Notes under the pieces: generated by a model
Seen by the model: the letters and a program-made list of their open reading frames with translations, nothing else
Database searches by the model: none
Told to the model about the DNA's origin: nothing
Translations under genes and position numbers: made by a program
Shown: one piece after another, positions 27,774 to 36,943 of the stretch
Layout: each line of letters begins with the position of its first letter
Numbering within the stretch: the first letter of the stretch is position 1
Assembly: GCA_013388545.1 (NCBI GenBank)
Contig: JACAFB010000033.1
Span: 1-64,000 of the forward strand
Reading direction: 5' to 3'
Origin: Ignavibacteriaceae bacterium
GTDB lineage: Bacteria > Bacteroidota > Ignavibacteria > Ignavibacteriales > Ignavibacteriaceae
DNA length: 64,000 bases

Positions 27774-28712
27774 TTATTTCTTCTTCACAACCACATCGCC
27801 GCCCGATGTTTCTGCCTCCAGTAAATTTCCTCCTTTATTCAAATCTGCTTCGAATTTGGTAGATGAGATCTTTTTGATATTGTTGGCAGTCAGGTTACAA
27901 TCAATATCACCGCCGGAGGTATATAGTCTTGCAGCAGCATTAAAATCTGCCGGAATTAAAACCTGAATATCTCCACCGGAAGTTGAAAGAGAAATTCCCT
28001 GATTTTCTCCCTCATAATCTAAAAAGATGTTACCACCTGAAGTTTCTGCCATAATTTTCGAGTTTTCCCCTTTAAGATTTATATCGCCGCCTGAAGTTTC
28101 TGCTTTAAACTGACCTTCAAAATTTATGGCTTTTATGTCGCCGCCCGAGGTAGAAACATCGCTCTCACCTTTATGAGTGTCGATATTAATATCGCCGCCT
28201 GAAGTGATTGCTTTGATCTTTCCCGATGTATTCATTATCCAGATATCACCGCCGGATGTATTTAATAATTGAGAACCGGAAACATCTTTTATTCTGATAT
28301 CTCCACCGCTTGTTGAAAGTTTGTTGTGGAAATTAGATGGAACGATGACTTCAATTTTTATCTGGATTCCGCTTCCCCAAAAATTAAATATTGATCCTTC
28401 TTTCTTCCCGCTAACCTCAACCATTTCATTGTCACTCCTGAATTCAAATTTAATTTTATCCTCGGCTTTCTCATTACCGAATATTTTCACATAAACTTCT
28501 GACTTATCCCAGGTTTTTAACATAATGTCAGCAGCGGGACAGTCTACCACAAATTTTTTACCGGGAGAGATTGGAAAAGTTTTTTCGTGGAGTAGTTTTA
28601 ATTCCTTGCTGTATTCATCTTTAATGTTTATAGTACAAGCGCTTAACGTTGAAGAGAGGAATAGCAGAAGCAGTAAATGATATAACGGAGTATTAATTTT
28701 TTTATTTATCAT
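27774..28712 (-). CDS. DUF4097 lipoprotein with nine TSGGDI-type repeats
   Basis: A 312-residue protein with a lipoprotein signal peptide (lipobox LSAC, Cys26). After about 115 residues of beta sandwich it contains nine copies of the hexad TSGG(D/N)(I/V), spaced mostly 17-24 residues apart, as in STSGGDIRI, NTSGGDIWI, ITSGGDINI and ETSGGDVVV. This is the DUF4097 fold, a predicted right-handed beta-solenoid in which each coil turns at the TSGGDI loop. These proteins are found outside the cytoplasm in many bacteria and have no firm function. AAAGGAGA, a very strong ribosome site, precedes the ATG, which suggests high expression. Confidence 0.88.
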   Translation of the reverse strand: MINKKINTPLYHLLLLLFLSSTLSACTINIKDEYSKELKLLHEKTFPISPGKKFVVDCPAADIMLKTWDKSEVYVKIFGNEKAEDKIKFEFRSDNEMVEVSGKKEGSIFNFWGSGIQIKIEVIVPSNFHNKLSTSGGDIRIKDVSGSQLLNTSGGDIWIMNTSGKIKAITSGGDINIDTHKGESDVSTSGGDIKAINFEGQFKAETSGGDINLKGENSKIMAETSGGNIFLDYEGENQGISLSTSGGDIQVLIPADFNAAARLYTSGGDIDCNLTANNIKKISSTKFEADLNKGGNLLEAETSGGDVVVKKK

Positions 28713-28890
28713 AATTTATCTCCTTTGAGTCTAAACTTTGGACTCACAAATTTTATTTTGGGTTACAACAACTTTATAACAATTATTTTTCTGTTCAAAA
28801 ATTATAATCTTTACCCGGTTTGTTGAAGCAATAATAAACAGCTACTGCTGTTAAATGGATAATCGGATTATTAAAATGATAAACTAATAG

Positions 28891-30876
28891 TTAATTAAAT
28901 ATAGAATCGTCTGACGAACTGCTAAGAAAAGAGATAGCTTTATCAACGGCGAAATGGTTGCCGGTGATTACCAGGGTATCATTTTGCAAAATGATTTCTC
29001 TGCCGGAAGGATTAGAGATCGTTTTTCCTTCTCTAACGATAGCGATAATTGTTGCTTCAGTTAATGCCCGCAGGTTAAGTTCACTTAATGATTTCCCAAT
29101 GAACTTGTTGTCATCGGAAATGTAAAAAATTTCAGTTATGCCCTGCGCCAATATCTCTTCTATATTAGCAAGTGATGTTAAACCGGTTTCATCTTTTCTG
29201 AGAAGCCTGTAAGATTCATCTCTTATAAATTTTACCTGCTGCATTATAATGTTCAAAGGAATATGATATTTCTCTAAAACTTTCCTGAATATTTGAATTG
29301 CGGTTTCAAATTCCTCAGGGATTATTTCGTCAGCGCCAATATTTTTTAAAGGATCAACTTCGTTAACGTACCTTGTTCTTACGAGCGTATAAACATCGGG
29401 ATTCAGTTTCTTTGAGAGACGCAGAGAAATTTTTGTTACAGAAGGATCTGAAATAGCAAAAACTATTATTCTGGCCTGATTGATTTTAACGGAATTTAAA
29501 ATCTCCTCCTTACTGATATCTCCAAAAACAATCTTTTCACCTTTTAATTTTTCTTTTTTAACTGTTTCCGGATTAAGTTCAACCACAACATATTGTATTC
29601 CTGTTTCCTTAAGAACTCTTGCAAGATTGCTGCCATTCAAACCAAAACCAGCAATAATCACATGATCTTTTAATGAATTAAGAAAATCGCCGGTTGGTAT
29701 TTTTGCCTTTTCAAATTTTGATGAATGCAGTGCAATTAACGGAGCCATCCTGACTAACAATGGAGAAAGGATCATCGTAAATATTGACGAAGCAAGATAT
29801 GCATTATAAAACTCTCCGCTGAAAAGGTTTGATTGTAAACCTGTCTGAGCAAGAACAAAAGAGAATTCACCAACCTGAGCCAGCATTAGTCCTGAAAGGA
29901 CGGCAATTCTTGCCGGGTATTTTTGAAGCAAAACAATTACAACCACAGTAATAGCTTTTAGCAGAATTATCCCGATTGTACTTGTAATGATGATTAACGG
30001 AATTTCAAATACGAATTTCAGGTTGAGTAATAAGCCAACAGACACAAAAAATATCGAGTTAAATGTATCTTTAAAGGGAAGCACATCAGAGGTTATTTGA
30101 GAACTGTATTCTGACTCGGATAAAATCAATCCCGCAGCGAACGCACCGATAGCAAATGATAATCCCATTTCATGCGTCAGAAATGCTGTCCCCAGCAATA
30201 GAAGTATTACACCAGCAGTGAATGCTTCCCGCATTCTTAACTTAGCCAGCTGATAGATTATTCTTGGCATTAAGAACTTTGCCGCTGTGAATAAAATTCC
30301 GACTGAGCCAAAAGCAATCAACAACTGCAGCAGAATTTCTTTAGGAGAAAAAACTGATTCGGCGTTAAGTATTGGAACCAGCAGCACCATTGGTACGACT
30401 GCAATATCCTGTAATATTGATGTTCCGATAGATATCCTTCCGTGAGGTGCATCCAGTTCATTTCTCTGCGAAAGTAAATTCAAAATAATTGACGTGCTTG
30501 AGATGCTGATTAGAATTCCAAAGAATACTGATTGTAATAAACTTACTTTAAAATAGTAAAAAATTATCGTGGCGATAAGGGTTGTGAGGCCCAGCTGAAG
30601 GCTGCCAGTGATGAAAACATACTTCTTCATTTTCAGCATTTGAGAAAAAGATATTTCAAGCCCGATAGTAAATAGAAGCAGGATTACACCGATTTCTGAC
30701 ATTAGATTGATTTGTTCATTTGATTGAATAAGTTTTAAACCCGATGGGCCAATCACAACTCCCGCTAACAGAAATCCTACAATGCTGGGAAGATTTAATT
30801 TTTTAAAGATGAAAATAATTGGAAGCGATACTAGTAAAATTATTACAATATCACGAATGATTGAATATTCAGGCAT
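28891..30876 (-). CDS. Monovalent cation:proton antiporter, CPA2 (KefB-like) with TrkA-N and TrkA-C domains
   Basis: A 661-residue inner-membrane transporter. About 12 membrane segments fill residues 1-390, including LPSIVGFLLAGVVIGPSGL, LLFTIGLEISF and LSFAIGAFAAGLILSESEYS. A Rossmann TrkA-N domain follows (about 408-530, HVIIAGFGLNGSNLARVL), then a TrkA-C domain (about 570-655). The family exchanges potassium or sodium for protons, gated by NAD(H) or a nucleotide ligand bound to the C-terminal domains. Without a KefF-like ancillary gene next door, glutathione gating as in E. coli KefB is not implied. It is downstream of the glutamate dehydrogenase island on the same strand, 82 bases away. 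Confidence 0.92.
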   Translation of the reverse strand: MPEYSIIRDIVIILLVSLPIIFIFKKLNLPSIVGFLLAGVVIGPSGLKLIQSNEQINLMSEIGVILLLFTIGLEISFSQMLKMKKYVFITGSLQLGLTTLIATIIFYYFKVSLLQSVFFGILISISSTSIILNLLSQRNELDAPHGRISIGTSILQDIAVVPMVLLVPILNAESVFSPKEILLQLLIAFGSVGILFTAAKFLMPRIIYQLAKLRMREAFTAGVILLLLGTAFLTHEMGLSFAIGAFAAGLILSESEYSSQITSDVLPFKDTFNSIFFVSVGLLLNLKFVFEIPLIIITSTIGIILLKAITVVVIVLLQKYPARIAVLSGLMLAQVGEFSFVLAQTGLQSNLFSGEFYNAYLASSIFTMILSPLLVRMAPLIALHSSKFEKAKIPTGDFLNSLKDHVIIAGFGLNGSNLARVLKETGIQYVVVELNPETVKKEKLKGEKIVFGDISKEEILNSVKINQARIIVFAISDPSVTKISLRLSKKLNPDVYTLVRTRYVNEVDPLKNIGADEIIPEEFETAIQIFRKVLEKYHIPLNIIMQQVKFIRDESYRLLRKDETGLTSLANIEEILAQGITEIFYISDDNKFIGKSLSELNLRALTEATIIAIVREGKTISNPSGREIILQNDTLVITGNHFAVDKAISFLSSSSDDSIFN

Positions 30877-30958
30877 CTTTTATCGAAGGTTTACTAATAT
30901 GAAGATTACAACTGAAATAATTAAAGCTTTGAGACAGAAACAAACAATCACCTGAAGA

Positions 30959-32206
30959 TCAAACCCAGCCGCGAAGTTTGCAAGCTTCTGCAACTCGTGC
31001 AATTCCAACCACCATTGCCGCAAGTCTTGGATGCACTTTTTTATCTTTGATAGCTTCCTGAACTGTGTGATAAGCAGTAGTAAGTTTCTTATCAAGCCGT
31101 TGATGAACGAGTGTTTCGTCCCAGAAATATGAATAATTATCCTGAACCATTTCAAAATAAGAAACGGTAACACCACCCGCACTGCCGAGAATGTCGGGAA
31201 TTACATGAACGTTCTTGTCGTATAGGATCAGGTCGGCTTCGGGAGTTGTAGGCCCGTTTGCAAGTTCACAAATAACTTTAGCTTTAATGTTCGATGCATT
31301 TTCAGATGTAATTGCATTTTCAAGAGCTGCAGGGTAGAGTATTTCAACATCAAGTTCAAGCAATTCATCCTGAGATATCGGCTCTGATTCCTTAAAGTTG
31401 ATAACCGATCCGGTTTTTAATTTATGTGTAACTAATTCTTTAGGATCGAGACCGTTGGAATTAAAAATTGCACCTCTGGAATCACTTACAGCAATTAATT
31501 TTCCTCCGCCCAGAATTTCGTGGTGAAGCAAAGCAGCTCTTTGTCCGGCGTTTCCAAATCCCTGGATGGCAAAATTTTTACTTGGATCGAAACCGTAAAC
31601 CTTACATGCTTCTCGCACAGTAATAACTCCACCACGTGCAGTTGCATCTCGTCTGCCTTCTGTTCCACCGATTTGCTGCGGTTTGTCTGTAAATACTCCT
31701 CGCTCATGCCTGTTCATAATCGTTTCAAATTCATCCATCATCCAGGCCATAGTCTGAGGATTTGTATAAACATCAGGTGCGGGAATGTCCTTATCAGATC
31801 CTAATAACGGAGCTATCATTCTTACATATTCGCGTGATATATTTTCAAGTTCTCTTTCTGAAAGTATTTTTGGATTGCAGCAAACTCCACCTTTTCCTCC
31901 CCCGAGCGGTAGATCTACGACTGCAGTTTTCCAAACCATCCAGCAGGCAAGCGCACGAATGGTATCCACTGTTTCATCAGGATGAAATCTTATACCACCT
32001 TTAGCAGGGCCGCGGGCAAAATTATATTGAATTCTGTACGCCTGAAAAATTTTTGTTGTGTTGTCATCCATTCTTACATGGAGTGTAAAGTTCATTTCTC
32101 TTTGAGGCTTTGTTAAAAGCTCTATGGTTGCTTCATCAAGATTCAGCAGTCTTGCTGCTTCTAAAACCTGTTGTTTTGCTACTTCGAAAGAGTTATATGA
32201 CTGCAT
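30959..32206 (-). CDS. Glu/Leu/Phe/Val dehydrogenase (glutamate dehydrogenase, about 415 residues)
   Basis: A 415-residue enzyme of the GDH family. Substrate-binding lysines are seen in GPAKGGIRFHP (Lys69) and LPLGGGKGG (Lys105), with DIPAPDVYTNPQTMAWMMDE and the NAD(P)-binding FAIQGFGNAGQRAA. Length and motifs match the NAD- or dual-specific hexameric GDHs of Gram-positives and archaea, so this copy may favour the oxidative direction, unlike the other GdhA at 35.6 kb. I start at ATG 32206: it has AGAAGG upstream and lies 4 bases after the zinc-ribbon gene's stop. The frame continues upstream to 32314, but that would overlap the neighbour. It is third in the operon of the ATP-grasp protein. 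Confidence 0.93.
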   Translation of the reverse strand: MQSYNSFEVAKQQVLEAARLLNLDEATIELLTKPQREMNFTLHVRMDDNTTKIFQAYRIQYNFARGPAKGGIRFHPDETVDTIRALACWMVWKTAVVDLPLGGGKGGVCCNPKILSERELENISREYVRMIAPLLGSDKDIPAPDVYTNPQTMAWMMDEFETIMNRHERGVFTDKPQQIGGTEGRRDATARGGVITVREACKVYGFDPSKNFAIQGFGNAGQRAALLHHEILGGGKLIAVSDSRGAIFNSNGLDPKELVTHKLKTGSVINFKESEPISQDELLELDVEILYPAALENAITSENASNIKAKVICELANGPTTPEADLILYDKNVHVIPDILGSAGGVTVSYFEMVQDNYSYFWDETLVHQRLDKKLTTAYHTVQEAIKDKKVHPRLAAMVVGIARVAEACKLRGWV

Positions 32207-32210
32207 TGAT

Positions 32211-32414
32211 TTAACCTTCTTTCTCCTTTGATTTATCATGTTCTTCATCCGGGGGAAAATTGCTTTCTTTATAAATGTCAAGAATGATTCTGTACCAGCA
32301 GTTCTTACATACAATCATTCTATCTACCTGAAGAAGTACCTGCTGCCAAGGCGTTAATTTATTTCCGCAATGCGGGCAGTTTTCAAGAATTATTTTTTTA
32401 TCCTGATCATCCAA
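32211..32414 (-). CDS. Small zinc-ribbon protein
   Basis: A 67-residue acidic protein with two cysteine pairs, CPHCGNKL at about residue 13 and CKNCWYRI at about residue 36, which predicts one zinc ribbon. The C-terminal third is charged and probably disordered. It is squeezed between the large ATP-grasp gene (3 bases upstream) and the glutamate dehydrogenase gene (4 bases downstream), so the three are surely cotranscribed and translationally coupled. Its role is unknown; a small partner or metal-dependent regulator of one of these enzymes is one possibility. Confidence 0.75.
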   Translation of the reverse strand: MDDQDKKIILENCPHCGNKLTPWQQVLLQVDRMIVCKNCWYRIILDIYKESNFPPDEEHDKSKEKEG

Positions 32415-32417
32415 TAT

Positions 32418-35400
32418 CTAATCCTCCGGTTTCAGTATTAGTCCTTTATGAGTATGACCGTTCATTTTTATTACAAGGTTTTTTTTGAACCTTAAAAGCC
32501 GGGTGTAATTTTCTTTACGAACAGGTTCTTTTTCCAACAACCAATTCCAGTCTATAAAACCGCCTTTATCTGAAAGCAGATTAATAGTAAAGTAACCAAT
32601 CATAAATGAAGTAATGTTTTGGAAAAAGTGCGAACCCTGTGAAGGTTCAACCGCCATATCTTTAAAGTTAGTTTCTACAATTGCTTTTGCACCGGCTATT
32701 TGTTCCCAATTGACCGGAATTCCAAGCCAGGGATCAAGTGAACCCCATCTCCCAACACCGATCAATAAATATGGTCTTCCTTCGGCCATTAACTGTGAGT
32801 TGAAGGAACTAACTTCTGCGGCTACTTCCCGGCTTTTTCCCCTGTCGTAGTTTTCGTAATCGACAAGTACTACATCATAAATATCTTTTATTAACCCGTG
32901 TCCTAAAACCTGGTTGCTATGGCAGATTATTTCAGATTTTTTGTGGTTATCAAGATCAAGCTCTTCCATTTCATGATGAACAACCAATGGTCTCATTTGA
33001 AGGAGCCCAAACTCTTTAACCTGCTTACTGCCAGGAAACATATTTACTGCAAATTCGATTTCAACCTGTGTTCCCATTCCCCAGGTTCCCATATCAAGAA
33101 GCAGATCAAGAATTTCAGGCAATGGAAATAGTTTATTCCTGAGTATTGGTCCAAAGGTAATCAATCGTGGTCCCTGGCGAGCAAGCCCATCATAAATAGC
33201 ATCGTTTTGAGCTGAATAAGTTGAACCGACTAAATTTAGTACTCCGTCCTTTTCAGCAACATCTAATCCGAACTGTTGAACCAGAAGGTCATGCGTGGCA
33301 AATCCGAAATCTGATGGGGCATTAAGATTAAGTGCAAAAAAATCTTTTTGGCTGTTGTTGAATGCTTCTTTAACTGAATAAAACTGGATTAAATCTGCAG
33401 GATACTTTGGACAGAAGCGAACTGTGTTGCCGCCATCAACAACTGTTTTACCCAATCCCAGTGCTACTGAAACAATTCCATCAGTTGATGTTTGAGGAGG
33501 TAGTGGATAAAAGTTGTAGGACTTAGCAACACCGGAAAAGTCTGGATAAAATCTGTTCTCCTTTGCTGTACCAACCATCTTCTGAATGATAACAGCCATT
33601 TTCTCTTCTTCAAGCCGATAAGATGTTACTTTAATATATGCTTTAGCGGTTTTATAAAAAGTTGAAGCATAAACTCGTTTAATAGTGTTAAGAAGATCAT
33701 TTAATCTAATAAGAGGATTTGGGTGCTGGTTAGGAATCATATAAGTTTCGTAAACCCCGGCAAAAGGATGATATTGAGAATCTTCAAGCAGACTTGATGA
33801 GCGAACCGCAAGCGGGGAATGAATTATTTCAAGAAAGGCAGCAAGTTCCCCCAGAATTGGCGCAGGAAATTTTTCGGCTTGTAAAAACCTTCTGGTGATT
33901 TCTTCATCGTCATCGCATCGCAGTGCAAATTCCTTCAGGTTATTTTCCTCGAGGAACTGATCAAAAACATCGGTAGCTACTACTACAGCAGGCGGAACTG
34001 ATATATGAATATTTTCAAATTGGTTTCTTACGTTGTAATCATTTATCAAAGTATTAACAAAACCAAGCCCGCGGGCTTTTCCGCCAAGAGAACCATCCCC
34101 AATTCTTGCAAAGCTGCTTTCAGGATCAAACGTTTCTTTCTGGAAATCCGTTATTAATCCTCTTTGTCTTACAGTTCGGTAACTATGGAGTGAATTGATG
34201 AGATCCCGTCTTAATGCACCAACTGAGGGATAATCAGAAACTTTTCTCGGGCGAAGCTTATGTGCAAGCCAGAATTCTGTTCGCGCTTTTAGCCAGTTAG
34301 AAAAGTGATTTCTCGATGCATGATAAACAATACTTTCATCGGGAACAATTTTTAGTTGTTCTTCCAGTGCTCTTAATGTATCTGCTCTGCCAACTTCAAC
34401 TCCCGACTGAGTCCGGAAAATAAAGTCGCCGAAACTGAAATTAAGATTCATAAACTTTCTTAGTTCGTTCAGCAGAATAGGAGAATCCTTCAGGACAAAA
34501 TAACAGTTTAACTCTGCGGCTTCCTTTTCGTTATCGGGATTGTTGGACGAAAGTAAAATTGGTATATCGGGATGTTCTGATTTAACGCTTTGCGCAAATT
34601 CAATTCCAGCTTTTGGATTTGCCTTTCCCTCTCGCGGAAAGTCAATGTCGGAAATTACACCCAGAATATTTTCCTTATATTTTTGATAATAAGTCAATGC
34701 TTCTTCAAAATTAGAACATAAGAGTATTTTAGGGCGGGCTCTCATTCTAAGGTATTTATGTGAAAGATTAATTCCTTCAGAAATTAATCTTTGCGATTGA
34801 ATTAGGGTTTCGGTATAAATTATTGGCAGAAGCGACGAATAATGCCTCACGTTATCTTCAATAAAAATGATCGATTGAACCCCGACAATTCTTGTATCGT
34901 GGTCAACATTCATCTTGTCTTCGAGATATTTAATTATCGCAATAATAATTCTGAAGTTTCCCTGCCAGATAAATACCTTATCAAAGACGTTTATTTCAGG
35001 ATGAAGAAGAAGATATTTCAGCTCTTTATTATCGTGTGCAAGCAAAACTACAGGAATATTCAAACCGGAATTCTTTACAAGCTTGGCAAAATTAAGTGGC
35101 TGCATATCTTCAATATGAAGAGTCGTAATAATTAAATCGAAACGTCCTTCCTCTTTGGCGAGAGCGATAGCATCATTACCGCTTGATACTCTGGTAAGTT
35201 CAGGGGAATGGCTAAGATTTAAGCCCTGGTATTCATTTCTGATTAGTTCATACAGCCTGCCGTCTTCCTCGAACAGATAAAGATCATATAAACTTGAAAC
35301 GAGTAAAATATCTCTGACCCGAAGACGCATGAGATTTTGAAAGCCCTGGAATCTTGTTCCATAACCATGTTCAACGATGTACTCATCGAATGTGGGTTTA

Positions 35401-35429
35401 ACGATTTTTGAACCGCCATTCATTTGCAT
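32418..35429 (-). CDS. Receiver-like plus PEP/pyruvate-binding ATP-grasp protein (copy 1)
   Basis: A 1003-residue protein. Residues 35-155 resemble a response-regulator receiver fold (DILLVSSLYDL, FDLIITTLHIEDM) that lacks a clear phosphoacceptor. Residues 230-335 are a second receiver-like unit with Asp in GVISDIDFP. The PPDK/PEP-synthase N-terminal ATP-grasp domain spans about 438-815: FARIGDGSLGGKARGLG, LAVRSSSLLEDSQYHPFAG, and the closing LLQMRPL. The phosphohistidine swivelling domain and PEP barrel of true PEP synthase are absent. A separate C-terminal region has GVGRWGSLDPWLGIPV and PSQGSHFFQNITSF. It starts an operon with the zinc-ribbon and GDH genes and is paralogous to the protein at 43.7-46.7 kb. 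Activity is unknown. Confidence 0.82.
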   Translation of the reverse strand: MQMNGGSKIVKPTFDEYIVEHGYGTRFQGFQNLMRLRVRDILLVSSLYDLYLFEEDGRLYELIRNEYQGLNLSHSPELTRVSSGNDAIALAKEEGRFDLIITTLHIEDMQPLNFAKLVKNSGLNIPVVLLAHDNKELKYLLLHPEINVFDKVFIWQGNFRIIIAIIKYLEDKMNVDHDTRIVGVQSIIFIEDNVRHYSSLLPIIYTETLIQSQRLISEGINLSHKYLRMRARPKILLCSNFEEALTYYQKYKENILGVISDIDFPREGKANPKAGIEFAQSVKSEHPDIPILLSSNNPDNEKEAAELNCYFVLKDSPILLNELRKFMNLNFSFGDFIFRTQSGVEVGRADTLRALEEQLKIVPDESIVYHASRNHFSNWLKARTEFWLAHKLRPRKVSDYPSVGALRRDLINSLHSYRTVRQRGLITDFQKETFDPESSFARIGDGSLGGKARGLGFVNTLINDYNVRNQFENIHISVPPAVVVATDVFDQFLEENNLKEFALRCDDDEEITRRFLQAEKFPAPILGELAAFLEIIHSPLAVRSSSLLEDSQYHPFAGVYETYMIPNQHPNPLIRLNDLLNTIKRVYASTFYKTAKAYIKVTSYRLEEEKMAVIIQKMVGTAKENRFYPDFSGVAKSYNFYPLPPQTSTDGIVSVALGLGKTVVDGGNTVRFCPKYPADLIQFYSVKEAFNNSQKDFFALNLNAPSDFGFATHDLLVQQFGLDVAEKDGVLNLVGSTYSAQNDAIYDGLARQGPRLITFGPILRNKLFPLPEILDLLLDMGTWGMGTQVEIEFAVNMFPGSKQVKEFGLLQMRPLVVHHEMEELDLDNHKKSEIICHSNQVLGHGLIKDIYDVVLVDYENYDRGKSREVAAEVSSFNSQLMAEGRPYLLIGVGRWGSLDPWLGIPVNWEQIAGAKAIVETNFKDMAVEPSQGSHFFQNITSFMIGYFTINLLSDKGGFIDWNWLLEKEPVRKENYTRLLRFKKNLVIKMNGHTHKGLILKPED

Positions 35430-35530
35430 CAGGAGAAATTAAATTAAGTTATTTGATACTATAAATTCGATAAAAATGCTAAAAAAATAAAGCCAGGTTT
35501 GTTGTTCAATAAGATATATAAGAATAATAA

Positions 35531-35559
35531 AAATGCCACACTTTTTAGGTGTGGCATTT
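35531..35559 (-). terminator. Intrinsic terminator after gdhA
   Basis: Perfect 11-base arms AAATGCCACAC (35531-35541) and its complement (35549-35559) with a 7-base loop are followed on the minus strand by TTTTTATT. It lies 22 bases beyond the gdhA stop and isolates gdhA from the ATP-grasp operon. Confidence 0.9.
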
Positions 35560-35581
35560 GAATCAAATCAGCATTTAATAA

Positions 35582-36943
35582 TTAAACAACTCCCTGGTCA
35601 ATCATTGCATCAGCAACTTTCAGGAATCCACCTATGTTAGCGCCGTTAACATAGTTGCCGGGAGTTCCAAATCTTTCTGCCATTTGAACACAGGTTCTAT
35701 GAATATTTTTCATAATTAACATTAGTCTGTTGTCAACTTCTTCACGAGTCCATGGCAGGCGCATACTGTTTTGTGACATCTCAAGTCCGGAGACCGATAC
35801 TCCACCAGCATTGGCTGCTTTGCCCGGACCATATAGAATTTTGTTTTCAAGGAAGATATTAACTCCTTCAATAGTTGTTGGCATATTTGCACCTTCACTA
35901 ACCACATAGACACCGTTCTTTATTAGGTTCTGTGCATCAATCCAGTTGATTTCGTTTTGAGTTGCACTCGGAAAAGCGCAATGAGCTTTATGATCCCAGA
36001 GCGGATTGTGATCTAAATAAGGATCAAAAGCAGTGTATACGGCATTTTTATATTTATCTACATATTCTTTAATTCTGCCGCGTCTTACGTTTTTTAACTC
36101 CATAACGAAGTTAAGTTTTTCTCTGTTGATTCCTTCTTCGTCATAAATATATCCGTTTGAATCTGAAAGCGTTACAGGTTTTCCGCCAAGGTCAAGAATT
36201 TTTTCAACTGTATACTGAGCTACGTTACCACTGCCGGAGACAAGACAAATTTTTCCATCAAGAGTTTGATTTTTTGTTGCAAGCATTTCTGCTGCAAAAT
36301 AAACTGCGCCATAACCCGTTGCCTCGGGCCGAATAAGAGAACCGCCCCAATTTAGCCCTTTACCTGTAAGTACGCCAGTGAATTCATTTCTTAATTTCTT
36401 GTACTGACCAAATAAATAACCGATCTCTCTTCCACCTACACCAATATCTCCAGCAGGGACATCTGTATCAGGCCCAATATGTCTGAATAATTCACTCATA
36501 AATGCCTGGCAAAATCTCATGATCTTAAGATCACTCTTTCCTTTAGGGTCAAAATCAGAACCGCCCTTCCCACCGCCCATTGGCAATGATGTTAAGCTAT
36601 TCTTGAAAACTTGTTCAAATGCTAGAAACTTCAGAATGCCAAGATTAACAGACGGATGGAATCTTAAACCACCTTTATAGGGCCCGATTGCGCTATTCAT
36701 CTCAATTCTGTAGCCGATATTTACATGAATTTCTCCCTGATCATCAACCCAGGGAACTCTGAAAATTATTGCTCTTTCAGGTTCAATTATTCTTTCAAGA
36801 ATTTTTGCTGAACGATATTCGGGGTGCCTCTCAAATACCAAATCCAGTGATTCGGCAACTTCCTGAACTGCCTGATGGAATTCTGGTTGTGCGGGGTGTT
36901 TGGCTTTTACTTCAGCCATAAGATCTTTTACATATTCGGACAT
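35582..36943 (-). CDS. gdhA: Glutamate dehydrogenase, hexameric E. coli-type (likely NADP-specific)
   Basis: A 453-residue enzyme of the standard bacterial GdhA size. Family signatures include NIGYRIEMNSAIGPYKGGLR, LTSLPMGGGKGGSDFDPKGK, FRHIGPDTDVPAGDIGVGGR and CLVSGSGNVAQYTVEKI for nucleotide binding. It makes glutamate from 2-oxoglutarate and ammonium, usually with NADPH. GGAGG sits ahead of the ATG and a strong terminator follows, so it can be its own unit. It is the second GDH in 6 kb and belongs to a different subfamily from the 415-residue one. The glutamate synthase-type operon upstream on the same strand implies a shared role in nitrogen assimilation. Confidence 0.95.
   Translation of the reverse strand: MSEYVKDLMAEVKAKHPAQPEFHQAVQEVAESLDLVFERHPEYRSAKILERIIEPERAIIFRVPWVDDQGEIHVNIGYRIEMNSAIGPYKGGLRFHPSVNLGILKFLAFEQVFKNSLTSLPMGGGKGGSDFDPKGKSDLKIMRFCQAFMSELFRHIGPDTDVPAGDIGVGGREIGYLFGQYKKLRNEFTGVLTGKGLNWGGSLIRPEATGYGAVYFAAEMLATKNQTLDGKICLVSGSGNVAQYTVEKILDLGGKPVTLSDSNGYIYDEEGINREKLNFVMELKNVRRGRIKEYVDKYKNAVYTAFDPYLDHNPLWDHKAHCAFPSATQNEINWIDAQNLIKNGVYVVSEGANMPTTIEGVNIFLENKILYGPGKAANAGGVSVSGLEMSQNSMRLPWTREEVDNRLMLIMKNIHRTCVQMAERFGTPGNYVNGANIGGFLKVADAMIDQGVV

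Noticed and set aside
27774-28340. Regular GC-rich repeats suggesting a CRISPR-like array
   Set aside because: They are the codons for TSGGDI hexads in a DUF4097 protein, are not identical at DNA level, and the spacing follows the protein repeat.
32418-35429. True phosphoenolpyruvate synthase
   Set aside because: The phosphohistidine swivelling domain and the PEP/pyruvate barrel are missing; only the ATP-grasp part is present.
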